NCBI GenBank assembly: GCA_013215825.1
Contig: JABSQN010000004.1
Span: forward strand, 558,001-622,000
Source of the DNA: Piscirickettsiaceae bacterium
Lineage (GTDB): Bacteria > Pseudomonadota > Gammaproteobacteria > Nitrosococcales > Methylophagaceae
Length of the DNA: 64,000 nucleotides
Reading direction: 5' to 3'
Shown: positions 46,751 through 56,875 of the stretch, piece by piece
Position numbering within the stretch: the stretch's first letter is position 1
How the letters are laid out: each line of letters begins with the position of its first letter
The notes under the pieces: generated by a model
Told to the model about the DNA's origin: nothing
What the model saw: only the letters and a program-made list of their open reading frames with translations
The model's database searches: none
Position numbers and translations under genes: made by a program

Positions 46751-47980
46751 ATGCTGAACTTTATCTGGATTTTCTTTTTCACCAGCGCCTTTATTGTTGC
46801 TTTAATCAAGCTATTGGTTTTGGGTGATACTGAAATCTTCGGTCAATTAATGACTGCAATGTTTAGCTTATCTAAAACTGCATTTGAAATATCATTAGGT
46901 CTTACTGGCATTCTTGCTCTATGGTTGGGCATTATGCGTATCGGTGAACGTAGTGGATTTATTACCCTTCTCACTCGTGGACTATCTCCACTATTTGCTA
47001 AATTAATGCCTGAGATCCCCCAAAACCATCCCGCATTAGGTGCAATGGTAATGAATATATCGGCAAATGCGTTGGGCCTAGATAATGCCGCGACACCGCT
47101 AGGTATTAAGGCGATGAAAGAATTACAAAAGCTCAATCCATTAAAAGATACGGCGAGTAATGCTCAAATATTATTCTTAGTGATTAATACCTCAGCCGTG
47201 ACATTATTCCCTGTCACCATATTTACCTATCGTGCTCAAATGGGTGCGGCTAATCCAACTGATGTCTTTATTCCCATTCTTATTGCTACTTATGCATCGA
47301 CCTTGATAGGCTTACTCACTGTCGCATCGGTACAAAAAATCAACTTATTTGATAAAGTCATTATGAGCTACCTTGGTGGCTTTACCCTTTTCGTTCTAGG
47401 GTTATTATCTTATTTTTCTAGCTTGCCTCAGGCGGATATGCTGACACAATCATCGTTAATCAGTAATGTCATACTGTTTTCGTTGGTGATGCTATTTATT
47501 AGTGGTGCAGTCATTAAAAAAGTGAATGCCTACGATGCCTTCATTGATGGTGCAAAGGAAGGCTTTGAAACAGCAATCACCATTATTCCCTATCTTGTTG
47601 CCATGTTGGTCGCTATCGGTGTGTTTCGTGCCAGTGGTGCTTTAGATTTATTAGCTGATGGACTGCGTTATATCGTATTGGGTCTTAATATGGATGATCA
47701 ATTTATTGAAGCCATGCCGACGGCATTAATGAAACCTTTTAGTGGTAGTGGTGCTCGTGCAATGATGATCGATACCATGCAAGTTCACGGTGCAGATTCT
47801 TTTGCAGGACGCTTATCTTCTATCGTCCAAGGTAGTACTGAAACGACATTTTATGTACTGGCGGTTTATTTCGGCTCGGTTGGAATTAAAAATATTCGTC
47901 ATGCTGCAGCCTGTGGCTTAGCAGCAGATATTGCAGGAATACTCGCGGCTATTGCTGTGGCTTATTGGTTCTTTGCTTAA
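46751..47980 (+). CDS. Fused SpmA-SpmB-type membrane protein
   Basis: A 409-residue inner-membrane protein joining the two 'spore maturation' (nucleoside-recognition, Gate) domains in one chain. The SpmA half has GLTGILALWLGIMRIGERSG, ALGAMVMNISANALGLDNAA and TPLGIKAMKELQKLNP; the SpmB half has DGAKEGFETAITIIPYLVAM, KPFSGSGARAMMIDTM and IVQGSTETTFYVLAVYFGSV. In Bacillus SpmA and SpmB affect spore dehydration; in non-sporing proteobacteria the function is unknown. It overlaps the 3' end of the convergent DUF3549 gene by 4 bases. Confidence 0.92.
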   Translation: MLNFIWIFFFTSAFIVALIKLLVLGDTEIFGQLMTAMFSLSKTAFEISLGLTGILALWLGIMRIGERSGFITLLTRGLSPLFAKLMPEIPQNHPALGAMVMNISANALGLDNAATPLGIKAMKELQKLNPLKDTASNAQILFLVINTSAVTLFPVTIFTYRAQMGAANPTDVFIPILIATYASTLIGLLTVASVQKINLFDKVIMSYLGGFTLFVLGLLSYFSSLPQADMLTQSSLISNVILFSLVMLFISGAVIKKVNAYDAFIDGAKEGFETAITIIPYLVAMLVAIGVFRASGALDLLADGLRYIVLGLNMDDQFIEAMPTALMKPFSGSGARAMMIDTMQVHGADSFAGRLSSIVQGSTETTFYVLAVYFGSVGIKNIRHAAACGLAADIAGILAAIAVAYWFFA

Positions 47981-49026
47981 GAAAATAATCGTCCTACTAA
48001 TCTAGATAGTTTGTCAGAGCGATTCGGTGAACGCAAAGCCTGCATAATATGCTCTCGCATACCCGGCATATACATAATATCCACTAGCAAATGACTGAAG
48101 CCCGTATAGCCGGCATCATTATCAGCCAGTTGTTCAACAAAGAGTTGGCAAATATGCTCTTGCTTTAATGCCCGCTCAATTCGTCCTGATATGATCGCTA
48201 ATATTTCTATATTCTGACTGCATTTATGTTTCAATACTCGCAATACCATTTGATCGACCAATCCTGTAGCGGGGCTATTAGATGCCGCTCGCAAACATGA
48301 GCAAATACGATTACTATCAGGTTCTTTTTCTTGCAACTCCATATCAATACGCTGTGCCAATACTTCCACGATATTTGCATCCGGTGAGCCATGTTCCAAA
48401 AATGTACTGAGTATATGAAAAGGTTCATCTGCCAATTTTGGAATGGTTTCCATTAAGCCTAAGCTTTCTTCATTTTCATCCAATCTAATAGCCACATCTG
48501 CAACACCTTGCAGACCCAAAGATTGCCAATCATCTAAGTCCTTTTTCCCAGTAAAATACGCTAAAGCATCATTATAATACTGTGATGGTTTTCTTGATAA
48601 TGCTTTCGTCGCTAAGGCGTTAAATGCCGCCATTTTATCATCACGCGGATTGAATGTGTAAGGGCTGTCTTTTAACGCACCTTCAATTTTATTACCTTCA
48701 GATGCCGCCAACATACACTCGCCAACACGATCTAGCAGCATGACTAAGAATTCATCTCTTGCGACCTGCAACAACAAGCCTTGTTCATCTAAGGGGAACT
48801 TTAAAAACCAAACATAGTGTTGTTCGGGTGTGGCGGGATTCCAAAAGACCACACCTAATAATGCCGTTTGTTGGAATGGATATGGATATGGTTTTTTAGC
48901 CCATTCAAAATCAACAAATTCAGCTGGAGATAACTGAACAACACGTCGTCCCATATCAAATACACGGTATTTAGCACCGCTTTGATGTAAGAACTCACTA
49001 AGCGTTGTGATTTTTTCTGTTGTCAT
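47977..49026 (-). CDS. DUF3549 family protein
   Basis: A 349-residue cytoplasmic protein of the DUF3549 family, found in gammaproteobacteria such as Vibrio and Pseudomonas and without an assigned function. It opens with TLSEFLHQSGAKYRVFDMGR and continues with PFQQTALLGVVFWNPATPEQ, then a helical-repeat-like second half with many Leu-rich helices (from about residue 140). It is a single gene between the SpmAB fusion and argJ; a 90-base inverted repeat lies in its upstream spacer. Confidence 0.88.
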   Translation of the reverse strand: MTTEKITTLSEFLHQSGAKYRVFDMGRRVVQLSPAEFVDFEWAKKPYPYPFQQTALLGVVFWNPATPEQHYVWFLKFPLDEQGLLLQVARDEFLVMLLDRVGECMLAASEGNKIEGALKDSPYTFNPRDDKMAAFNALATKALSRKPSQYYNDALAYFTGKKDLDDWQSLGLQGVADVAIRLDENEESLGLMETIPKLADEPFHILSTFLEHGSPDANIVEVLAQRIDMELQEKEPDSNRICSCLRAASNSPATGLVDQMVLRVLKHKCSQNIEILAIISGRIERALKQEHICQLFVEQLADNDAGYTGFSHLLVDIMYMPGMREHIMQALRSPNRSDKLSRLVGRLFS

Positions 49027-49080
49027 TTGTTTGTCCTGTTTTTCAACTAAAAAAACCTAATCATTCAGCATGTTTAGATT

Positions 49081-49172
49081 TTATTCCAAAACCGCGTTAT
49101 TTTTGCACGGAAAATGTGAGTGTATACAGATACGTGACCATTTGAGTACAGAAATAACGCGGTTGGGATAAA
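49081..49172. repeat. Inverted repeat between argJ and DUF3549
   Basis: Left arm TTATTCCAAAACCGCGTTAT (49081-49100) and right arm ATAACGCGGTTGGGATAA (49155-49172) are inverted copies with two or three mismatches; the core AACCGCGTTATTT pairs perfectly with AAATAACGCGGTT. The loop is about 50 bases with no T-run, so it does not look like a terminator. It may be another miniature element, unrelated in sequence to the GTCAT...ATGAC elements. Confidence 0.7.
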
Positions 49173-49188
49173 AGATGAATGTGCTGGG

Positions 49189-50415
49189 TTAGGTTCTATA
49201 TTCGGCGTTTATTTTGACGTAATCGTAAGAAAAATCACAGGTCCAAACGGTATCATGAGCTTGACCTCGACCTAGTTCGACTTTAATGGTAATTTCATCT
49301 TCAGCCATTACCTTTTGACCTTGTTCTTCGGTATAACTCTCAGCAGGTTGACCGCCTTCCACAATACAGACATCACCTAAATAGATTGCAACTTTGCTTA
49401 AATCAAAGTCTTTAAGCCCACTGCGACCAACAGCCGCTAGAATACGTCCCCAATTAGGATCGGAGGCAAAGAAGGCTGTTTTTACTAAAGGAGAATGAGC
49501 AATAGTATAGGCAACTTGACGACATTCTTCATCATCAACACCATGTTCAATATTGATCTCAATAAACTTGGTTGCACCTTCGCCATCACGCACAATGGCA
49601 TGAGCCAATAGCTGACTAATTTCATCGATCACAGCGGCTATTTTTTGACCATCATCTGAATCAATAGTAGTAATTCTTGCATTGCCTGCTTTAGCTGTTG
49701 CCATCAATACGCAGGCATCATTGGTTGATGTATCACCATCAACAGTAATTCGATTAAATGATTGTTCCATCGCACGGTGCAATATCATATCAAGAACAGA
49801 TTGTTCAATATCCGCATCGGTAGCAATATAGGACAACATTGTTGCCATATTAGGGTGAATCATACCGGAACCTTTCGCCATACCTGTAATAGTAATGGTT
49901 TTGCCATCTAACTCAATTTGTTGAGATACTGCTTTGGCAACAATATCAGTAGTCATAATGGCATGAGCAGCATTAAACCAGTTAGCTTCACTTAGGTTTT
50001 GATATGCATCAGGAAGTGCAGCTTGGATTTTATCAACGGGCAATTGCTGACCAATAACTCCGGTTGAAAAAGGTAGAACAGTATTACTTTCTATGTCGGT
50101 TAAGCTTGCAACAGCTTGGCAACAGGCTTGTGCGGCGTGCATGCCAGCATCACCAGTTCCTGCATTGGCATTGCCTGAATTGATCAATAAATAACGAGGG
50201 CTAGTTTGTTGCTGATGTTGTTTAGCTAATGTAACTGGGGCTGCACAAAAAGCATTCTGAGTATAAACGGCAGATGTAACTGTGCCTTCTGCTAATTCAA
50301 TTAAGACTAAATCTTCTTTTCCTACTGTTTTAATGCCGGCACTACTTAACCCCAATTTAACGCCTGAAACAGCTAATAAATCAGCTTTTTCTGGACGAAT
50401 TAAATTAACTGGCAT
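49189..50415 (-). CDS. argJ: Arginine biosynthesis bifunctional protein ArgJ
   Basis: Transfers the acetyl group between N-acetylornithine and glutamate; bifunctional versions also make N-acetylglutamate from acetyl-CoA. The 408-residue precursor self-cleaves before Thr192 in MAKGSGMIHPNMATMLSYIA, seen as HPNMATMLSY, to give alpha and beta chains. Other conserved parts are LINSGNANAGTG, DGDTSTNDA and FFASDPNWGRILAAVGRSG. The start shares one base with the secA stop (TAATG), a conserved gammaproteobacterial neighbour pair. Confidence 0.96.
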   Translation of the reverse strand: MPVNLIRPEKADLLAVSGVKLGLSSAGIKTVGKEDLVLIELAEGTVTSAVYTQNAFCAAPVTLAKQHQQQTSPRYLLINSGNANAGTGDAGMHAAQACCQAVASLTDIESNTVLPFSTGVIGQQLPVDKIQAALPDAYQNLSEANWFNAAHAIMTTDIVAKAVSQQIELDGKTITITGMAKGSGMIHPNMATMLSYIATDADIEQSVLDMILHRAMEQSFNRITVDGDTSTNDACVLMATAKAGNARITTIDSDDGQKIAAVIDEISQLLAHAIVRDGEGATKFIEINIEHGVDDEECRQVAYTIAHSPLVKTAFFASDPNWGRILAAVGRSGLKDFDLSKVAIYLGDVCIVEGGQPAESYTEEQGQKVMAEDEITIKVELGRGQAHDTVWTCDFSYDYVKINAEYRT

Positions 50416-53126
50416 TAGCTAATTGCACCATGACATTGTTTGAACTTTTTACCACTGCCACATGGGCAAGGATCATTACGACCGACTTTCTTACCATCAC
50501 GCGTAATGGGGTCTTGGTGATTTGGTAAGCTGTCATTATTATCTGCAACATTCTTAGCTTGATCATGTTGATATTCAACTTCTCCAGCTTGACGACGTTG
50601 TTCTTCAACTGCTTGTACATCTTCTTCTGCACGAACTTGTACTCGTGAAATTAATGAAATTATTTCATGTTTAATGCTTTCCAACATCGTCGTGAACAAT
50701 TGGTATGCTTCACGCTTAAACTCTTGTTTTGGATCTTTTTGAGCATAGCCACGTAAGTTAATACCTTGACGTAAATGATCCATTTGAGCCAAATGTTCTT
50801 TCCATGCACGATCCAGTGTTTGCAACATAATCGCTTTTTCAAAGTGACGCATCACATCCGCGCCAGTAAATTCTTCTTTCACTTTACACGCTGATTCTGC
50901 CGCCTCAAGAATACGCTCTCTTAGACTTTCTTCATGTAGGTTTTCATCTTGCTCTAGCCAGTCACTAATTTCTAATTCTAAAGAAAAATCATCACGTAAA
51001 GACTGTTCTAAGCCACTAATATTCCACTGCTCATCAATACTATTTTCTGGAATATAAACGCTAATTGCTGCATTAATAACTGATTGACGCATAGAAATGA
51101 TAGATTCAGCGACTTCTTCTGTAGCCATTAGTTCATTACGTTGCTCATAGATAACTTTACGTTGATCATTGGCAACATCATCGTATTCTAATAGCTGTTT
51201 TCGAATATCAAAGTTATGACCTTCAACTTTCTTTTGGGCATTTTCAATGGCGCGTGAAACCCAAGGATGTTCAATTGCTTCACCTTCTTCCATGCCTAGC
51301 TTTTGCATCAATCCCGCCATGCGTTCTGAAGCAAAAATTCGCATTAAATTATCTTCAAGTGATAAATAGAATCGACTTGATCCTGCATCACCTTGACGAC
51401 CAGAACGACCACGTAATTGATTATCCACCCGACGCGATTCATGACGTTCAGAACCAATTATATGCAAACCGCCTGCTTTTAATACCGCATCATGTCTCAC
51501 TTGCCATGCTTGCGTCATTTTTTCTTTCACCGCATCGTTTGCTTGTTCACCTAAAGCGACTAACTCTACGTCCAAGCTACCACCCAATACGATATCAGTA
51601 CCACGTCCCGCCATATTTGTAGCAATAGTGACCGCACCGGGTTGACCTGCTTGAGCAATAATCTGTGCTTCTTTTTCATGGAACTTAGCATTTAATACTT
51701 CATGCTTAATCTTTGCTTTCTCTAACAAGTCATGTAGATATTCTGAGCTTTCAATCGATGATGTACCCACTAATACCGGCTGTTTAGTCTCCACACAACG
51801 TTTAACATCTTCAACAATGGCATCGTATTTTTCTTTGGTTGTTAGATAAATTTGGTCTGCGGCATCTTTACGTTTCATTTCCTGATTCGTAGGGATTACA
51901 ATAACTTCCAAGCCATAAATAGACTGTAATTCAAACGCTTCCGTATCAGCTGTTCCGGTCATGCCTGATAGTTTGCTGTATAAACGGAAAAAGTTCTGGA
52001 AAGTAATAGATGCCATTGTCTGATTTTCATTTTGAATGGTTACGCCTTCTTTTGCTTCAACAGCTTGATGTAAACCATCAGACCATCGGCGGCCTTCCAT
52101 TGTTCGCCCCGTAAACTCATCGACAATAACAACTTGATTGTCTTTAACAATATAATCAACATCACGAGAAAACAACACATGTGCGCGTAAAGCGGCAGTA
52201 ACATGATGCATTAAGCTAATATTAGCCGCATCATATAGGCTGGCATTTGGATCTAAAATACCTGCGTCAGTTAATAAGTTTTCAACTTTTTCATGACCAG
52301 ATTCGGTGAAATGAACCTGCTTGGCTTTTTCATCAACGGTGTAATCACCGGGTACTTCAACTTCATCCCCTTCACCTATTTGCTTAGACAAACCGGGGAT
52401 CATGACATCAACTCGTTGATACATTTCTGAGCTATCTTCAGCTGCACCAGAGATAATTAGCGGTGTGCGAGCCTCATCAATTAAGATTGAATCAACTTCA
52501 TCAATCACCGCAAAATGTAATTTACGTTGTACTTTTTCTTCCATAGAAAAAGCCATATTGTCGCGTAAGTAATCAAAACCAAATTCGTTATTTGTGCCAT
52601 ATGTAATATCACAGGCATAGGCACTACGACGCGCATCAGAATCTAAGCCTGAAATGATGACACCCGTTGTTAAGCCAAGAAAGCTATAAAGCTGGCTCAT
52701 CCACGCAGCATCACGTTGCGCAAGGTAATCATTGACGGTAATAACATGAACGCCTTCACCTTCTAATGCATTAAGATAAACAGCTAATGTTGCCACTAAT
52801 GTTTTACCTTCACCGGTACGCATTTCGGCAATTTTGCCATCATTAAGCACCATGCCACCAATCATTTGCACATCGAAATGGCGCATGTTTAATGCACGTT
52901 TACCCGCTTCGCGTACCACAGAAAAGGCTTCGGGGATAAGCTCATTTAAGTTTTCACCCTTCGCTAATCGTTGGCGAAATTCTGTTGTTTTAGCTTGCAA
53001 CGCATCATCATCAAGTGCTTCGATATCCGTTTCAAATTCGGTAATTTTATCGACATCCTTACGCATTTGCTTAAGAACGCGATCATTGCGACTACCAAAT
53101 ATCTTGCTAAAAAACTTGCTTACCAT
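50415..53126 (-). CDS. secA: Preprotein translocase ATPase SecA
   Basis: The motor that pushes unfolded preproteins through SecYEG. The 903-residue protein is full length: Walker [15 protein letters not shown], the DEAD-like [17 protein letters not shown], the second-motor motifs [13 protein letters not shown] and [20 protein letters not shown], the helical wing and a C-terminal zinc-binding tail [19 protein letters not shown] that contacts SecB. No secM-like gene precedes it; the upstream neighbour is an M23 peptidase gene 175 bases away, so secretion-responsive control by SecM is not expected. Confidence 0.98.
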   Translation of the reverse strand: MVSKFFSKIFGSRNDRVLKQMRKDVDKITEFETDIEALDDDALQAKTTEFRQRLAKGENLNELIPEAFSVVREAGKRALNMRHFDVQMIGGMVLNDGKIAEMRTGEGKTLVATLAVYLNALEGEGVHVITVNDYLAQRDAAWMSQLYSFLGLTTGVIISGLDSDARRSAYACDITYGTNNEFGFDYLRDNMAFSMEEKVQRKLHFAVIDEVDSILIDEARTPLIISGAAEDSSEMYQRVDVMIPGLSKQIGEGDEVEVPGDYTVDEKAKQVHFTESGHEKVENLLTDAGILDPNASLYDAANISLMHHVTAALRAHVLFSRDVDYIVKDNQVVIVDEFTGRTMEGRRWSDGLHQAVEAKEGVTIQNENQTMASITFQNFFRLYSKLSGMTGTADTEAFELQSIYGLEVIVIPTNQEMKRKDAADQIYLTTKEKYDAIVEDVKRCVETKQPVLVGTSSIESSEYLHDLLEKAKIKHEVLNAKFHEKEAQIIAQAGQPGAVTIATNMAGRGTDIVLGGSLDVELVALGEQANDAVKEKMTQAWQVRHDAVLKAGGLHIIGSERHESRRVDNQLRGRSGRQGDAGSSRFYLSLEDNLMRIFASERMAGLMQKLGMEEGEAIEHPWVSRAIENAQKKVEGHNFDIRKQLLEYDDVANDQRKVIYEQRNELMATEEVAESIISMRQSVINAAISVYIPENSIDEQWNISGLEQSLRDDFSLELEISDWLEQDENLHEESLRERILEAAESACKVKEEFTGADVMRHFEKAIMLQTLDRAWKEHLAQMDHLRQGINLRGYAQKDPKQEFKREAYQLFTTMLESIKHEIISLISRVQVRAEEDVQAVEEQRRQAGEVEYQHDQAKNVADNNDSLPNHQDPITRDGKKVGRNDPCPCGSGKKFKQCHGAIS

Positions 53127-53301
53127 TACTTTATTACTACCTGTAAATGCTCAGAAAGATCCCTGAACTGTATTTTTAAAAACCGTGTGATTATAACCCG
53201 TAGCTCACTCCAGGTCGAAGAAATACCTAAACAAATCGAAAATAGTTGATTAGCCTTCCTTTATCTAAATGAGATGAAGGCGTGAGTCCTAAAATACAGT
53301 A

Positions 53302-54195
53302 TTATTTTTTCACAAAATTATATGGATTTACTGTCTTCCCATCCAACAAGACTTCAAAATGAACATGAGGGCCGGTCGATCGCCCCGTTGAGCCCATTAA
53401 TGCTATTTGTTGCCCCTTTCTAACACGATCACCCTTTGCGACTGTCAGTGTTTTATTATGTGCATAACGCGTAATATAACCATTGCCATGTTCAATTTCC
53501 ACCATTTGACCATAGCCATTACGTTTACCGATCCAACTAACAATACCATCAGCGACTGTATTGACATCACTACCTGATTTACCCGCGAAGTCTAAACCAT
53601 GATGAAATGTTTTTTTACCATTGAAAGGATCTATTCGATAGCCATAATAAGAAGAAATCCAGCCCGATTGAACAGGTCTTCCCATTGGAATCGCAGATTT
53701 AATCATATCTTCTGTGATTAAATAATCTTGAATCATGGTTAATTGTAAAAATTGTTGGTTAAATATTGTTTCAAGCTCAGCAAGATCATCATCAAACTCA
53801 TCACTATCAACGCCCACGCCAGAACTATCAACACCTCCCAAAGCAGGTCTTGTATCTAGACTATAAGGAACGATATCCAATCCTGCCATTGTTGCTAACT
53901 TTTCCATTAATACTTTTAGGCGAATAGCTTCTGCTTGCAAGCCACCTAGGCGTTTTGCATAATAGCCTTCCACTTCTATGACAGCTCTATTGCTTTCAAT
54001 ATTAGCTTGTTCTGGAAATAAAAGAGGAGCATGCTTAACAGCAGGTGTTGTTATCGCATTAATATTTTGATAAAACCAACTTACCGATGATAGTATTACC
54101 ACCACCAACACGAGACACGTTATGAGAAATTTGCTTCGTGTTAAGTGCCAATGTTTATGTATCGACCTATTTGGTGAGATAATGATGATTTTCAT
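53302..54195 (-). CDS. Membrane-anchored M23 (LytM) peptidase
   Basis: A 297-residue protein with an N-terminal membrane helix (about residues 23-43, FLITCLVLVVVILSSVSWFY), a helical stalk and a C-terminal LytM domain. Zinc ligands look complete: HHGLDFAG (His, Asp), RYAHNK and the HVH of GPHVHFEVL. It should cut peptidoglycan cross-links in the periplasm. The frame extends to 54228, but ATG 54195 with AAGG upstream gives the normal start. An M23 gene between dciA/lpxC and secA is common in gammaproteobacteria, for instance in Pseudomonas. Confidence 0.9.
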   Translation of the reverse strand: MKIIIISPNRSIHKHWHLTRSKFLITCLVLVVVILSSVSWFYQNINAITTPAVKHAPLLFPEQANIESNRAVIEVEGYYAKRLGGLQAEAIRLKVLMEKLATMAGLDIVPYSLDTRPALGGVDSSGVGVDSDEFDDDLAELETIFNQQFLQLTMIQDYLITEDMIKSAIPMGRPVQSGWISSYYGYRIDPFNGKKTFHHGLDFAGKSGSDVNTVADGIVSWIGKRNGYGQMVEIEHGNGYITRYAHNKTLTVAKGDRVRKGQQIALMGSTGRSTGPHVHFEVLLDGKTVNPYNFVKK

Positions 54196-54230
54196 AGTTA
54201 CCCTTGTAGATAAACCTGAAGATAGCATCC

Positions 54231-54671
54231 ATGACTAAACAACCAGAGAATATTCGTTCAATTTTCCAACAAAACTCAGCATTACATCAGTTGTCCCAAC
54301 GCTCTCAGCATTTAGAACAACTTAATTATTTATTAAAACAGGCATTACCTAGCCAGTTTTCAGCACATTGCCGATTAGCCAATATGAATAACGGTACCCT
54401 CATTATTCATACTGATAATGCCTCATACGCCAGTTTAATTCGCTTTCAAGCACCCGTTATTATCAAAACACTTTCCACCGAGCTTAAAATAGAGATTGCT
54501 CATCTTGATGTTAAAGTCAGACCTATACACACACCATTACAAAGCCAACCCACACACAATATTACCTTACCATCCTCTGCTGCCAGAGCATTACAACAAA
54601 CAGCCGGTTCACTTGAAGATGGACCTCTTAAAGATTCACTCGAAAAACTAAGTAAGCGATTTAATGATTAA
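54231..54671 (+). CDS. dciA: DciA (DUF721) helicase-loader-type protein
   Basis: DciA is thought to load the DnaB replicative helicase in bacteria that lack DnaC. The 146-residue protein has the DUF721 core: [60 protein letters not shown] and [10 protein letters not shown], followed by a polar tail of about 40 residues that may be disordered. It is oriented against its neighbours, 35 bases from the divergent M23 gene, and overlaps the lpxC 3' end by 4 bases. Confidence 0.88.
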   Translation: MTKQPENIRSIFQQNSALHQLSQRSQHLEQLNYLLKQALPSQFSAHCRLANMNNGTLIIHTDNASYASLIRFQAPVIIKTLSTELKIEIAHLDVKVRPIHTPLQSQPTHNITLPSSAARALQQTAGSLEDGPLKDSLEKLSKRFND

Positions 54672-55585
54672 GTAACAATAGATGCCGCAGGACGACTAAA
54701 TGAAATAGGCGCCTCTTTTTCATCATCAAAACTAACTAATTCCCATGCATCTTCTTGTTCTAATAATTTGCGTAACAATTTATTATTCAGCTCATGACCT
54801 GATTTATGGCCATAAAACGCACCGATTAAACTATAACCTAATAAGTATAAATCACCAATGGCATCAAGTACTTTATGACGAACAAACTCATCTTCATAAC
54901 GTAAGCCATCTTCATTTAACACGCGATAATCATCAACAACAATTGCATTATCCATGCTACCGCCTAATGCTAAATTGTTTTCACGTAGCTTCTCAATGTC
55001 TTTCATAAAACCAAAAGTTCGGGCTCGACTCACTTCACGGACAAAGGATGTGGATGAAAAATCAACTTCAACTTCTTGTGGACGACCGGTAAATGCCGGA
55101 TGATCAAAATCAATAGTAAAACTTACTTTAAAGCCATTAAATGGCTCAAATCTAGCCCATTTATCACCATCTTCAATAAGAACGGTTTCTTTTATACGGA
55201 TGAATTTTTTCGGAGCTGCTTGCTCTTCAATACCTGCTGATTGCACTAAAAACACAAAAGGACCAGCGCTACCATCCATAATAGGCACTTCAGGTGCATT
55301 CAAGTCAACATAGGCATTATCGATTCCTAGACCTGCGAATGCTGACAATAAATGTTCAACTGTTGATACTTTATGACCATTTTCCATCAGCGTTGTTGAT
55401 AATGCTGTTTCGCCGACATTTTCAGCCTTAGCTTTAAATTCAACAACAGGGTCTAAATCAATACGTCTAAAAATAATACCCGTATTTGGCGCAGCAGGTC
55501 GTAGGGTTAAATAAACCGTATTTCCACTATGCAACCCAACACCGGTTGCACGAATGACATTTTTCAATGTTCGTTGCTTAATCAC
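54668..55585 (-). CDS. lpxC: UDP-3-O-acyl-N-acetylglucosamine deacetylase LpxC
   Basis: The committed zinc-dependent step of lipid A synthesis. The 305-residue protein has the start [20 protein letters not shown], zinc ligands His78 ([10 protein letters not shown]), His237 and Asp241 ([15 protein letters not shown]), and general-acid His264 ([11 protein letters not shown]). It is the last gene of the cell-division cluster on the minus strand, 83 bases after ftsZ. Confidence 0.98.
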   Translation of the reverse strand: MIKQRTLKNVIRATGVGLHSGNTVYLTLRPAAPNTGIIFRRIDLDPVVEFKAKAENVGETALSTTLMENGHKVSTVEHLLSAFAGLGIDNAYVDLNAPEVPIMDGSAGPFVFLVQSAGIEEQAAPKKFIRIKETVLIEDGDKWARFEPFNGFKVSFTIDFDHPAFTGRPQEVEVDFSSTSFVREVSRARTFGFMKDIEKLRENNLALGGSMDNAIVVDDYRVLNEDGLRYEDEFVRHKVLDAIGDLYLLGYSLIGAFYGHKSGHELNNKLLRKLLEQEDAWELVSFDDEKEAPISFSRPAASIVT

Positions 55586-55668
55586 GGTGCATTTCTCCCC
55601 TTATTACTGACATGACATCATATATTATCACAGGCTCATGCTTCCTTTCCACATTCGCCTGCACATCA

Positions 55669-56829
55669 CTAGTCCGCCTGTCTACGTAAAAAAGCAGGAA
55701 TATCTAAATACTCCATACTGACATCGACATTTACGGCTTGTTTTTGTACCATTGCACTTTCATCTTTTCTAAGAATTGTTGGCTTGTCATAATCAATATC
55801 AACTGATTTTTTAACAATTTCAATTTGAGGTGTAATCACTTCTGGCGCCGAATCAACTTGTGCTACTCGCTCTGTACCTAGCCCCGTTGCAACTACTGTG
55901 ACCCGAATTTCATCTGCCATTTCAGGATCAATGACAGTCCCTACAACAACCGTTGCATCATCTGAAGAAAATTCTTTAATGGTATTACCCACAGCTTCAA
56001 ACTCACCAATGGTCATATCCAGTCCAGCAGTGATATTAACCAATACGCCACGCGCACCGGATAAATCCACATCTTCTAACAAAGGACTAGATACCGCCAA
56101 TTTTGCGGCTTCAACTGCACGATTTTCACCCGATGCCTGCCCCGTCCCCATCATTGCCATACCCATTTCAGACATAACCGTACGAACATCCGCGAAATCC
56201 ACATTAATCATACCTTCACGAGTGATTAACTCTGCGATACCTTGTACGGCACCAAGTAGTACATCGTTAGCGGCTTTAAACGCATTAAGTAAACTCATAT
56301 CTTTACCTAATACAGCTAATAGTTTTTCATTGGGGATAGTGATTAATGAATCGACATGCTGACTTAATTCCTCTAAACCTGCTTCAGCGATTTTTAATCG
56401 TTTCTTACCTTCAAAAGGAAATGGCTTAGTCACAACAGCAACCGTCAAAATACCCATTTCTTTTGCTACTTGTGCCACAACAGGTGCTGCGCCAGTACCA
56501 GTACCACCACCCATTCCAGCAGTAATAAAGATCATATCAGCACCGCTGATCACTTCTATGATCCGTTCACGATCTTCCAATGCCGCTTGTCTACCTATAT
56601 CAGGATTTGCACCAGCACCAAGACCCTTTGTAATATCTGTACCCAATTGCAATTGTGTTGTTGCTGAACTTTTTCTTAAAGCTTGTGCATCCGTGTTAGC
56701 ACAAATAAAGTCAACACCTTCTATCTTATTGGCTACCATATGTTCAAGTGCATTGCCGCCACCGCCACCGACACCAATTACTTTAATTACTGCATTTTGT
56801 GTATATGTATCAATTAGTTCAAATACCAT
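55669..56829 (-). CDS. ftsZ: Cell division protein FtsZ
   Basis: The tubulin-like GTPase that forms the Z-ring. The 386-residue protein has the N-terminal IKVIGVGGGGGNALEHM, the tubulin signature GGGTGTGAAPVVAQVAKEMG, the T7 loop NVDFADVRTVMSEMG, a variable linker from about 318 and the conserved C-terminal tail EYLDIPAFLRRQAD, which binds FtsA and ZipA. It follows ftsA by 46 bases with an AGGAG-like site (GGAGAGAG) before the ATG. Confidence 0.98.
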   Translation of the reverse strand: MVFELIDTYTQNAVIKVIGVGGGGGNALEHMVANKIEGVDFICANTDAQALRKSSATTQLQLGTDITKGLGAGANPDIGRQAALEDRERIIEVISGADMIFITAGMGGGTGTGAAPVVAQVAKEMGILTVAVVTKPFPFEGKKRLKIAEAGLEELSQHVDSLITIPNEKLLAVLGKDMSLLNAFKAANDVLLGAVQGIAELITREGMINVDFADVRTVMSEMGMAMMGTGQASGENRAVEAAKLAVSSPLLEDVDLSGARGVLVNITAGLDMTIGEFEAVGNTIKEFSSDDATVVVGTVIDPEMADEIRVTVVATGLGTERVAQVDSAPEVITPQIEIVKKSVDIDYDKPTILRKDESAMVQKQAVNVDVSMEYLDIPAFLRRQAD

Positions 56830-56875
56830 AACTCTCTCTCCTAGTTTTACTTTTTATATTAAATTATTTATTTTT

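Noticed and set aside
50660..51622. Several frames opposite or inside secA
   Set aside because: Their composition is the antisense or shifted image of secA codons.
53253..53281. Hairpin GCCTTC...GAAGGC after the M23 gene
   Set aside because: The stem is interrupted and no T-run follows on either strand, so it is not called a terminator.
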